64,000 nucleotides of DNA, from NCBI GenBank assembly GCA_022870705.1, contig CP072107.1, positions 1,858,501-1,922,500 on the forward strand. The letters run 5' to 3'. Within the stretch, counting starts at the first letter, position 1. Each line of letters opens with the position of its first letter. Under the pieces are notes generated by a model that was not told where the DNA came from, ran no database searches, and saw only the letters and a list, made by a program, of their open reading frames with translations. Source of the stretch: Oscillospiraceae bacterium CM (GTDB lineage Bacteria > Bacillota > Clostridia > Oscillospirales > Oscillospiraceae). The translations under genes and the position numbers were made by a program. Below, one piece after another: positions 26,990 through 34,239 of this stretch.

Positions 26990-27427
26990 ATGTGCCATGC
27001 CGATAACCCCTGGGACTGCCCCGATACGTTTGGGAAACGTCCATTCAATCCTTCACCCAGGCAGGCCCATTTGCCTCAGTGGCCGCTGAAGCTCAAATTG
27101 ATTTCTCCCGTCGCACCCTTTTTTCACAAATCCCATCTTTTGTTGTCAGCTGATTGCGCGGCCTTTTCATACAAAGATTTTCATCAGAGCCTGTTAAAAA
27201 GTAAAATACTGATTATCGGCTGTCCGGCGCTTGACGGCGCTGAATTTTCGGAAAAGCTTTGCAAAATCGTCCAGAATAATGATATCAGAAGCCTCACTAT
27301 TGCGAGAATGGATGCCCCATGCTGCAAAAACTTTGCCACTATGGTTGTCGACATGATCCTAAAAAGCCGAAAAAGAATCCCTTTGCAGGTCATCACAGTT
27401 TTTTCGGAAGGCGAAATAACCGATTGA
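26990..27427 (+). CDS. Small Cys-containing protein resembling the C-terminal domain of clostridial ferredoxin-like proteins
   Basis: 145 aa from ATG 26990, preceded by GAGGAG at 7 nt. From about residue 35 it follows a pattern I know from anaerobe proteins that carry two [4Fe-4S] ferredoxin motifs in front: WPLKLKLISPVAPFF, LLLSADCAAF, ILIIGCPALDG and ARMDAPCCKN. Here the ferredoxin part is missing and only a short Cys-containing head (CHADNPWDCPD) remains. The scattered Cys could bind a metal or cluster. Function unknown; it lies between the nickel/cobalt importer and a metal sensor. Confidence 0.7.
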   Translation: MCHADNPWDCPDTFGKRPFNPSPRQAHLPQWPLKLKLISPVAPFFHKSHLLLSADCAAFSYKDFHQSLLKSKILIIGCPALDGAEFSEKLCKIVQNNDIRSLTIARMDAPCCKNFATMVVDMILKSRKRIPLQVITVFSEGEITD

Positions 27428-27495
27428 GACCGCGCGGCTTCCGCTATACGGATACAGCGGAAAACAAGCGCTGGCTTTGTCCTGTCGGAAAGCAA

Positions 27496-27524
27496 TTGAC
27501 GTGTCCACCTAAACACGATATGAT
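27496..27524 (+). promoter_or_regulatory. Promoter of the CsoR-family sensor gene
   Basis: TTGACG, 17-bp spacer, TATGAT. A short GTGT-N8-ACAC repeat (27501-27516) lies in the spacer and might be part of an operator. A 7-bp hairpin at 27439-27462 precedes it. Confidence 0.7.
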
Positions 27525-27558
27525 GGGAAAAAGCACAGCTTATTTCAGGGGTGAGCAA

Positions 27559-27960
27559 ATGATATCGGACTTTGACAGGGCGCAGCGCCGCCACCATGAC
27601 CATGACCATGCGCATCAGGATCTGCCGCATGGCAAAGGTCACAGCCACCATGATGGCTTGCCGGGTGAAGTTGGCGCAAAAGCCCATTCTCATGCCCATA
27701 CGCACCAGAATACGAAAGCCGTATTGAACCGGCTTTCTAAGCTCATTGGGCACTTGAACGCCGTCAAACATATGGTGGAGGAGGGGCGCGATTGCTCCGA
27801 AGTGCTCATTCAGCTGGCCGCCGTCCGCTCGGCCATCAATAGTACGTCCAAGATCATTCTTAAGGACCATATTGACCACTGCATCGTCGACGCCGTTGAA
27901 TCAGGCGACACCGTGACGATTGACGAACTCAACAAGGCCATTGAAATTCTGTTGAAGTAA
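27559..27960 (+). CDS. CsoR/RcnR/InrS-family metal-sensing repressor with His-rich N-terminus
   Basis: 133 aa from ATG 27559 (AGGGGTGAG upstream; the promoter ends just before, so longer frames are excluded). Residues 1-50 contain about 15 His. The core is the all-helical DUF156 fold. Cys79, His104 and Cys108 have exactly the spacing of Cys36, His61 and Cys65 in CsoR, and the same set with an N-terminal His arm is used by the nickel sensor InrS. It would release DNA on binding metal. Ni is favoured by the adjacent cbiMQO and Ni-enzyme genes; Co or Cu cannot be ruled out. Confidence 0.88.
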   Translation: MISDFDRAQRRHHDHDHAHQDLPHGKGHSHHDGLPGEVGAKAHSHAHTHQNTKAVLNRLSKLIGHLNAVKHMVEEGRDCSEVLIQLAAVRSAINSTSKIILKDHIDHCIVDAVESGDTVTIDELNKAIEILLK

Positions 27961-27985
27961 GACGGCAAGAACGGCAAAAAGGCAA

Positions 27986-28028
27986 ACAATAAACCGGCGG
28001 GAAATGCTCCCGCCGGTTTATTGTTTTC
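27986..28028. terminator. Bidirectional terminator between the sensor gene and the DUF3786 gene
   Basis: 17-bp perfect stem (27986-28002 with 28008-28024). T-rich sequence follows on both strands. Confidence 0.85.
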
Positions 28029-28035
28029 ATTGAGT

Positions 28036-28668
28036 CTATTTTGACAGCTCTTTCAGCGCGTCAATCAGCACGTCGCCGACGACGGCAACATCTTCCGCTG
28101 TGAACGCCTGCGGCGTGTTATCGGAAAAAAGCCATTGGGATTGCGGCGGGAACTCATCGTCCCCCGCCCAAAGCGTCAGCCGAATGACGACATCGCCGAT
28201 ATATGGCAGATCGAACGAGGCATCAGCCCGGTTTGATTCAATACCGCCGAGCGCCAGCGCGCCCTTCTTAAACGCGTCAATCCGGCTGCCAAAGCCGAAG
28301 GCCAGCCGTTTGATGCAACGGCCCTGAAAATTCTTGTCATACACCTCGCCCCAGGGCAGCTCCCGATAGGCAAGGTACTGACCGGCCGCCGGGACATCCC
28401 GCCCTTCCAGGAGGAAGCGAATCATCAGGATATTAGCCGGTCCACTGTGAAGGGCTTTTGGGCACGACGCGGGGTCCTCAGGCTGGAGCGCCCATTCGGG
28501 CCAGGCGGCGTATAGCGTATTCCCGTAGACGCGCAGGACGAAAGCACCGCGCGCGGCGTCAAACGGTGCGCCGCAGCGCGCCGTAACCTCTGAAACATTG
28601 AGCGCCTTATAGCGCTCTGTGTAAATACCGAGCGGCACGCCCTCTTTGTTATTGATTATTTCCGTCAT
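28036..28668 (-). CDS. DUF3786 domain protein
   Basis: 210 aa matching the DUF3786 pattern as I know it: an N-terminal YKALNVSEVTARCGAPFD segment, LRVYGNTLYA, ILMIRFLLEG, YLAYRELPWGEVYDKNFQGRCIKRLAFGF and a late LTLWAGDDEFPPQSQWLFSD. The family is common in anaerobes beside corrinoid-protein activators and methyltransferases; its role is unknown. It overlaps the activator gene by 4 nt and is the last gene of the minus-strand ACS operon. Confidence 0.82.
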   Translation of the reverse strand: MTEIINNKEGVPLGIYTERYKALNVSEVTARCGAPFDAARGAFVLRVYGNTLYAAWPEWALQPEDPASCPKALHSGPANILMIRFLLEGRDVPAAGQYLAYRELPWGEVYDKNFQGRCIKRLAFGFGSRIDAFKKGALALGGIESNRADASFDLPYIGDVVIRLTLWAGDDEFPPQSQWLFSDNTPQAFTAEDVAVVGDVLIDALKELSK

Positions 28669-30590
28669 CCATTCACCTCTACAGACGGGAAGAGCGACGC
28701 ATTCGTGTGTGGCAGAAAACAGGCTGCGATGAATGAATCCATGTAGCCGGGCTGCGTGGACAACTCCAAATACGTCATGCTCTTGGAGATTTCCTCAAGT
28801 TTGGAAGAGGCGTCCTCCGAAACGAGCGCCGCATAAGCGCCAGCGAGCGAAGAGTTGCCAACGTAGCTGTATTTCTCAAGGGGTACGTCAGGGAACATAC
28901 CGATCCGGATAGCATTTTTAATGTTAATACCGCTGCCGATGCCGCCCGCAACGTCGATATGCTCGATATCCTCCGGCGCAAAGCCGAGTGCGCTGACAAG
29001 CGTCATGATAGCCGAGAAAATTGCGCCTTTTGCCCGGATGAAATTATCAATATCAATTTCATTGATACAGACTTGGCGGCCGCTGGCCGACTCCTCCGGG
29101 AACGCGAGAATATAGCAGCCGAAGCCGAATTCATCGTGCTTAACGCGCCGGCCCTCTCGCACAAATTTGCCTTTTCCGTTGATGATGCCTGTCCTGAACA
29201 GTTCGGCAATGACATCGATAATGCCGGAACCGCAGAGACCGACGGGACGGATTTTACCAATAATCGTCATATGCGGTTCCATTGTCTCAGCATCAATGGT
29301 GCATGCTTCTATGGCACCGTGCATGGCGCGCATGCCGCAGCTGATGTCGCCGCCTTCAAAGGCGGGTCCAGCCGAACAGGCACACGACACCATAAAGTCC
29401 TTGTTACCAAAAACGATTTCGCCGTTGGTGCCGAGGTCGATGAGCATGGAGAGCTCATCCTTATGCCAGATCATACTCGCAAGCGTTCCGGCGGTGATAT
29501 CGCCGCCGACGTAGCTGCCGATATTAGGGGCAATGCTCAGACGCGCGCCGACGGCGAGGCGAATGCCGATAAAGCGTGTGAAAATCGGATTGATTTCAAA
29601 AAACGCCGGGATGTAAGGCTCCATCCGCAGATAGTCGGCGTTGATGCCAAGCAGCAGATGATTCATTGTCGTATTGGACGCAACTGTCATATGGAAGATA
29701 CGGCACTTTTTCTGATTGACGTTGTCGCAGAGCATGTCGATCAGTGGTTCAAGCGTCTCGCCGATGATGGCTTTTTGCAGCTTGTCGATGCCGCCGTTTT
29801 TCTGCTGTTCAATAATTCTGTTGATCACGTCGGCCCCATAGCGGATCTGCCCGTTGCCTGCGCTGCCCTTCGCGATAATTTTTCCCGTGTCCATATCAAC
29901 AAGCAGCGCCGAGACCGTCGTCGTGCCGATATCGATGGCAACACCCAAAACGGGCACCATGCCGGTGTCGCTCATCAGGTCGAGAATAACGACAAAGTCA
30001 TCATGCATTTCGCCAATGCAGCGCAGTTCATAGTTATTATCCCGGAGCATATCCGGCAAGCTCTTCAGAACATGAAATGGTATAACAACCTCTTGGATAC
30101 CGGTGACCTCACGGACAGCCCGCATAAAGCGTTCGTTGTCCGGCAGCGTGTCGGACAGCGTGGGCTCATCCATCCGGATTGAAAAGGACCTGACAAGGCC
30201 ATTTTGCTGAAGGCCGGCTGCTGTCAGGTTATCCTGCAGTTCATTAAAAATGCGGACTTCTTCCGGCGACGACAAGTCGGCCGTTTTCATCCTGTATTTA
30301 AATGCCGAGGCAATGTCAGGCACTAAAACCTTAACGTCGCCGATGATCGTTGCCGTACAAGCCAGACGCCAGCCTTCGACAAACTCCCGATCGTCGAGAT
30401 GGAGCGACTTCTTACACTTGAGGTCACCGTTCATGAGCTGTACGCGGCATTTCCCGCAGGAGCCGTTGCCGGAGCAAGGCGCGTCAATCACGACGTTGGC
30501 CTTTTTGGCTAAATCGAGGAGATTTTCGCCGGAGGCGGCGAAGATTGTTACATCTCCGCCGCCTTCAAATTGAAAGATTACTTTATTCAT
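28665..30590 (-). CDS. Reductive activator of corrinoid proteins (RACE, ASKHA/DUF4445) with N-terminal 2Fe-2S domain
   Basis: 641 aa. Plant-type ferredoxin domain at the N-terminus with Cys39, Cys45, Cys48 and a fourth near 77 (CSGNGSCGKC...LAC). A linker of about 100 residues and an ASKHA ATPase domain follow (VAIDIGTTTVSALLVDMDTGKI, LIDLGTNGEIV, GLCGSGIIDVIAEL). RACE proteins use ATP to reduce the Co(II) corrinoid back to Co(I), as AcsV/RACo does for the corrinoid iron-sulfur protein. The target here is most likely AcsCD, encoded on the other strand. Only 6 nt separate it from the acsB stop and no Shine-Dalgarno is seen, so translation is probably coupled. Confidence 0.92.
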   Translation of the reverse strand: MNKVIFQFEGGGDVTIFAASGENLLDLAKKANVVIDAPCSGNGSCGKCRVQLMNGDLKCKKSLHLDDREFVEGWRLACTATIIGDVKVLVPDIASAFKYRMKTADLSSPEEVRIFNELQDNLTAAGLQQNGLVRSFSIRMDEPTLSDTLPDNERFMRAVREVTGIQEVVIPFHVLKSLPDMLRDNNYELRCIGEMHDDFVVILDLMSDTGMVPVLGVAIDIGTTTVSALLVDMDTGKIIAKGSAGNGQIRYGADVINRIIEQQKNGGIDKLQKAIIGETLEPLIDMLCDNVNQKKCRIFHMTVASNTTMNHLLLGINADYLRMEPYIPAFFEINPIFTRFIGIRLAVGARLSIAPNIGSYVGGDITAGTLASMIWHKDELSMLIDLGTNGEIVFGNKDFMVSCACSAGPAFEGGDISCGMRAMHGAIEACTIDAETMEPHMTIIGKIRPVGLCGSGIIDVIAELFRTGIINGKGKFVREGRRVKHDEFGFGCYILAFPEESASGRQVCINEIDIDNFIRAKGAIFSAIMTLVSALGFAPEDIEHIDVAGGIGSGINIKNAIRIGMFPDVPLEKYSYVGNSSLAGAYAALVSEDASSKLEEISKSMTYLELSTQPGYMDSFIAACFLPHTNASLFPSVEVNG

Positions 30591-30596
30591 TGACGT

Positions 30597-32729
30597 TTAC
30601 ATAATTGGTTGCATTGCCAGAGCGGGATGTCCCTTCTCCGTTAAGAATGCAAGCACAGCTTCAGATTCGGTAGCAATCGAATCGTCACAGATCATATCCG
30701 CGAAATTCTCAATACCGTATAATTCCTTTGCGGTTTTGTTCAGGCGGGCTGCAACGTCGGACTTAAGCTCTTTGGGCATCCAGACGATGCGCTCAATGCC
30801 GCCTTCGGCAGAGGCAAATTTCTTTGAGGAGATGAAGTGGCGGCCATGACCCATGAAGCCCGGCGTCTGAACGCCGCCGCCCGTCATCGAGGCCAGCTCA
30901 CCAAACGTCATGCCCGTGGGGGTGACGCCGGAGTATTCGCGGTTGGCAATGATGACGCCGTTTGCTTCCGGTAGAATGCCGCAGATGCATTCAAAGCAGC
31001 CGCAGCTCGTCATTGGGTCTTCCATGATTGAATAGAGGGTGACGCGTTCAAGGGCGCCGTGCGTGGCTTCGGCGACAATTTTGTTGACCTCTGTGTAGGC
31101 GCCGGTGCGCTCGTCGGTGCAGCCGACCTTTGTAATCGGCTGGCAGGGGCCTGCCGGTGTAAGCTCTTTCGTCGCCTTGGCGTCCAGCCAGGAGACAGCA
31201 CCGCAGAGGCCGAGGCGCTCCGGCGTCACGACGCAGCAGTGTGATGGGGCAAACGACTGACAGAGTGTGCAGGTATAGAATGTATCAACGCTTTCGTCCG
31301 TCATCAAGGCAAGGCGCTCGTCACGGGCTTGATAGCGCGGCATCGCTTCCTTATTGAGGAGCGCTTCGACCTTTGCTTTATCTGTAATCAGCGTGACCTG
31401 GCACTTGTCAACGACGCTGTCGAATTCATCCATCACTTCATGATAGATAACCTCGGCTAGATCCTTAAGGCGCAGGCCTTTCTGGTAGGCTTCCTTGCTG
31501 ATGCGCAGACGGAAAAGGTTTCTCTGGCCGGTGTGCATGACACCCTCGACATAGTTGAACCAGTGGTGAATTTTACGCTCAATGACCGGCTCAAAATCAA
31601 CCTGCATTTTAGCTCCGGCAACCTCGACATACGTCGCCAGCGGAAGCTCAACGGGTGCCGTCCCGTCAAAATCGGGGCCGTCAATTGTGATTTTGTGGTC
31701 TTCAATCTCATCGATTTTGCGCATGACGACGAGCTCGCAGGTCGGATTGGTTCCGGAATAAAATTCGGCGTGCATATCGCTTTTACGGATGATTTCGCCC
31801 TCAAAGGCAGAGGCAAAACCCATGCAGATATCGATGTTCTTCACTTTGACCTTGATGTTGCGCAGCTCCAGCGAGCGTTTGACCGTGTCCACGTGATTGG
31901 TAACGGACACAAGCGCGCCGGGGACCTGATTTTCACCGAGGTCAACGTCAACAATGACCGGGAAGCCCAAAGCAATAGCGCCGGCACCGGCGGAGACGAC
32001 GACTTCGTTCAGCGCGCCGAAGGTGTTGACAAACGCGGGAACGCGTTCCTTCGTATATTTCAGAAGCCCCGCGAGGTCGCCCGGCTGGACGGCGCCGAAG
32101 ATGAGCGCCGCGCGGATGGCGACAGTGACAACATGGATAACGGCTGTCACGTCATGGCCAAGCGGAACGACACGGAAATCAAGACCCATTTTGACGCCCT
32201 CGGCGGCAGCCTGATCGATCACGTCGCCGATGAGGAAGGTCAGAATACCTTTCGTCTGGTACTCTTTGAGGACCATCGCCAGCTGCGTCGTATCGTCTGC
32301 CTTACCAAGCACAACAGCGACGCCGGGAATATCGCCGGTGACGAGCGGCACGCCGAGCGAGCGGATGACGGGGTCAGGCACAAAACCGATGCCGCCCTCG
32401 TTTTCATAAGGATTCCCGCCCGCGGCCCATTTAAGACCTTCGAGAATTTCCGCCCCGACGGCGGTGGCAAGGCCGGCGTTCAAGGCATCGCCGATATCTT
32501 CTTTATTCGTAATCAGGCTCTTGAGGACGCCGACACAGGCCGGCAAATCGCCCAGCTTTGTCACTTTAACACCTGTTGCGGCATATATCGTCGGGAAGAA
32601 ATAGGCGGTGTCCGGGAAAGCCACTTTGCAATCCGCGCCGTATTTGGCAATGGCATCGTTAACGGCGCCTTCCGTCAAACCGGCAACAGCATTGGACCCG
32701 GCATAGATCAGATCTGTTAATACGCTCAT
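30597..32729 (-). CDS. acsB: Acetyl-CoA synthase subunit of CODH/ACS, copy 1
   Basis: 710 aa, full-length bacterial AcsB. The A-cluster ligands are all present: Cys487, Cys490, Cys499 and Cys509 for the [4Fe-4S] cluster (TCTLCQSFAPSHCC...GLCG) and the Cys576-Gly-Cys578 motif (SCGCFEC) that binds the distal nickel. The enzyme joins CO, a methyl group from the corrinoid protein and CoA to acetyl-CoA. AGGAGGT lies 8 nt before the ATG. It sits in an operon with cooC, cooT and a cooJ-like gene but without cooS. It is clearly diverged from copy 2, most strongly in the first 300 residues, the part that contacts CODH in known structures. Confidence 0.96.
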   Translation of the reverse strand: MSVLTDLIYAGSNAVAGLTEGAVNDAIAKYGADCKVAFPDTAYFFPTIYAATGVKVTKLGDLPACVGVLKSLITNKEDIGDALNAGLATAVGAEILEGLKWAAGGNPYENEGGIGFVPDPVIRSLGVPLVTGDIPGVAVVLGKADDTTQLAMVLKEYQTKGILTFLIGDVIDQAAAEGVKMGLDFRVVPLGHDVTAVIHVVTVAIRAALIFGAVQPGDLAGLLKYTKERVPAFVNTFGALNEVVVSAGAGAIALGFPVIVDVDLGENQVPGALVSVTNHVDTVKRSLELRNIKVKVKNIDICMGFASAFEGEIIRKSDMHAEFYSGTNPTCELVVMRKIDEIEDHKITIDGPDFDGTAPVELPLATYVEVAGAKMQVDFEPVIERKIHHWFNYVEGVMHTGQRNLFRLRISKEAYQKGLRLKDLAEVIYHEVMDEFDSVVDKCQVTLITDKAKVEALLNKEAMPRYQARDERLALMTDESVDTFYTCTLCQSFAPSHCCVVTPERLGLCGAVSWLDAKATKELTPAGPCQPITKVGCTDERTGAYTEVNKIVAEATHGALERVTLYSIMEDPMTSCGCFECICGILPEANGVIIANREYSGVTPTGMTFGELASMTGGGVQTPGFMGHGRHFISSKKFASAEGGIERIVWMPKELKSDVAARLNKTAKELYGIENFADMICDDSIATESEAVLAFLTEKGHPALAMQPIM

Positions 32730-32759
32730 AGATGTTACCTCCTGAAAGTTTGTTGTGAT

Positions 32760-33530
32760 TTATAAGCCAAGCTTACCGAGAATCTCACGCATCGCTACCT
32801 TGACAGGGCTTGACTCGGGCACCTCGGAGCTGGGTTTTCCATCTGCATCGTAGCGATAAATCGTATCGTCCTGCGGCACGACGCCGATAAGGTCGAGCTT
32901 CTGTTTTTCAATTTCCTCTAATAAGCCGGCGTCAAGCTGGCCGTTCGGCGCTCTGTTGATGATGAGCTTTGCAACGCCGGGCTTAAGCTTGAGTTCCTCC
33001 ACCATAACGGCAACACGCCCGACAGCCTGAATCCCGCGGCGCGAGGCGTCGCTGACCATTAAGAGAATATCGATGCGGGGGAGAATACCGCGGCTAATGT
33101 GCTCGAGCCCCGCTTCGTTGTCGACGACAATGTAGCGGTACCCGCCCTTATACTTGTCAATCTGCGTTTTTAAAACGCCGTTGACATAGCAGTAGCAGCC
33201 GGCGCCCTGTGTGCGCCCCATGACGAGCATGTCGTAATTGTCTTCCTCGATAAGCGCGTCGTTAAACATATACTCCGTGTATTCCTGCTTTGTCATGCTG
33301 GAAGGGAGCTCTTCGTTTTCATTGTCCTTATACTGCATTTTTTCACGGATTTCACCAAGCGTCGTCTGGATATCCACCCCCAAAACTTCATTCAGGTTAG
33401 AATTCGGGTCGGCGTCAACGGCCAAAATCGGCCCTTTGCCGCTCTTTGCAAGATAGTCCACAATAATGCCGCACAGTGTTGTTTTGCCTGTTCCGCCTTT
33501 CCCGGCAACGGCAATCGTAATGGGTGTCAT
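32760..33530 (-). CDS. cooC: CooC-type nickel-insertion ATPase, copy 1
   Basis: 256 aa, MinD/ArsA-like P-loop ATPase with the deviant Walker A GKGGTGKTTL, DADPNSNLNEVLG and IVVDNEAGLEH. A CxC-type site (GAGCYCYVNG near residue 115) matches the metal-binding cysteines of CooC/AcsF dimers. It delivers nickel to CODH or ACS. In this operon it lies 30 bp before acsB, so it may act as an AcsF-like ACS maturase rather than on CooS. Confidence 0.92.
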   Translation of the reverse strand: MTPITIAVAGKGGTGKTTLCGIIVDYLAKSGKGPILAVDADPNSNLNEVLGVDIQTTLGEIREKMQYKDNENEELPSSMTKQEYTEYMFNDALIEEDNYDMLVMGRTQGAGCYCYVNGVLKTQIDKYKGGYRYIVVDNEAGLEHISRGILPRIDILLMVSDASRRGIQAVGRVAVMVEELKLKPGVAKLIINRAPNGQLDAGLLEEIEKQKLDLIGVVPQDDTIYRYDADGKPSSEVPESSPVKVAMREILGKLGL

Positions 33531-33565
33531 GTTTTTTCTCCAGTCTTAAGATTCACATATAAAGG

Positions 33566-33754
33566 CTATGCGTTGCCTGTGTCAATAATAATTCTCCCGC
33601 TGACAAGATCGGCTGACAAAAGTTTGCCGTGCAGACGCGTTTCATTTTCAAGCAGATCGGTGAAAACAATGTCGTCGCCGTCCAAAACAACTTTTTGAAT
33701 ATTATTCAAGAGGACCGCGGTATCATTTTTTCCATATACCTTTGATAAGCACAT
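33566..33754 (-). CDS. cooT: CooT-type small nickel-binding protein
   Basis: 62 aa from ATG 33754, with AGGAGG 8 nt upstream. It starts MCLSKVYGK; in CooT the N-terminal Met-Cys2 binds Ni(II), so the start choice matters and the longer frame to 33775 would bury this Cys. The remainder matches the small beta-rich CooT fold (VVLDGDDIVFTDLLE, GKLLSADLVSGRIII). CooT is an accessory protein for nickel loading of CODH. It lies 13 bp after the His-rich gene and 35 bp before cooC. Confidence 0.85.
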   Translation of the reverse strand: MCLSKVYGKNDTAVLLNNIQKVVLDGDDIVFTDLLENETRLHGKLLSADLVSGRIIIDTGNA

Positions 33755-33767
33755 ATAATACGCCTCC

Positions 33768-34103
33768 TCAGACAAGCCGATTCAAAACGTCCTGCAAGTG
33801 CTCGTCAGCCTTCTTGAAATCCTTCAGGCAGCGGCGGATATCTTCGGCTTCCTCGCTGCGCTGCAGATGCTCAAGGCTATGCGCCAGGTTCTCGAGCTCC
33901 TCGGCGTGATGCGCGTTGTGCTCAACCATATAGCGCACAAAGGCTGCCGCCTCTCCGATACCCGGGAGCAAATCGTCGTGGCCGCCGCCGTGATGGTGGT
34001 CTAGGCTACCGTTGTCCTTACCGTGTGTATGCTCGTGGTCGTGATGACCGTCGTGGTTATGGTGGTGATCGTCGTGATGCTGATGGTAACCGCCGTGATG
34101 CAT
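33768..34103 (-). CDS. His-rich metal-binding protein (CooJ-like position)
   Basis: 111 aa from ATG 34103 (GGAGGG upstream). The first 45 residues contain more than 20 His with Asp and Gly (YHQHHDDHHHNHDGHHDHEH), followed by a helical domain (residues about 48-111) with heptad-like Leu spacing. In Rhodospirillum rubrum, cooC-cooT-cooJ follow cooS, and CooJ is a His-rich nickel chaperone, but its His run is C-terminal; here it is N-terminal. Homology to CooJ is not shown; nickel storage or delivery is inferred from the His content and position. Confidence 0.75.
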   Translation of the reverse strand: MHHGGYHQHHDDHHHNHDGHHDHEHTHGKDNGSLDHHHGGGHDDLLPGIGEAAAFVRYMVEHNAHHAEELENLAHSLEHLQRSEEAEDIRRCLKDFKKADEHLQDVLNRLV

Positions 34104-34150
34104 GTAAATCCCTCCGTTTTTCTTTGTCGTTTCCTGAATTTCACGTAACA

Positions 34151-34176
34151 TGTGAATATTCATACGGATATTCACA
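34151..34176. promoter_or_regulatory. Palindrome over the operon promoter
   Basis: TGTGAATAT-N8-ATATTCACA, perfect 9-bp arms, covering the -10 region. Likely operator; the regulator is unknown. Confidence 0.5.
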
Positions 34177-34188
34177 AATTTAAGTCAT
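34159..34188 (-). promoter_or_regulatory. Probable promoter of the cooJ-like/cooT/cooC/acsB operon
   Basis: Minus strand: ATGACT, 18-bp spacer, TATGAA. It overlaps one palindrome and lies just downstream of another. Confidence 0.45.
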
Positions 34189-34197
34189 CGCGCTTAA

Positions 34198-34216
34198 AAT
34201 GAGAATCGTTCTCATT
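34198..34216. promoter_or_regulatory. Fur-like palindrome upstream of the operon promoter
   Basis: AATGAGAA-TCG-TTCTCATT, perfect 8-bp arms, close to the TGATAAT-N-ATTATCA pattern of Fur-family sites. It lies 10 bp upstream of the -35 and 24 bp from the IS30 insertion. Confidence 0.5.
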
Positions 34217-34227
34217 AAAATTATTAT

Positions 34228-34239
34228 AAAGCTATTTAA
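34228..34239. repeat. Target site duplication, IS30 copy 1, left
   Basis: AAAGCTATTTAA, repeated at 35519-35530. Confidence 0.9.

Noticed and set aside
28959-32720. Long plus-strand open frames opposite the RACE and acsB genes (up to about 400 codons)
   Set aside because: They are antisense shadows of highly biased coding sequence, lack ribosome sites and family patterns, and the minus-strand genes are certain.
34151-34176. CRP site or NikR site upstream of the nickel/ACS operon
   Set aside because: TGTGA and TCACA are separated by 16 nt rather than 6, and only one NikR-like half-site is present.
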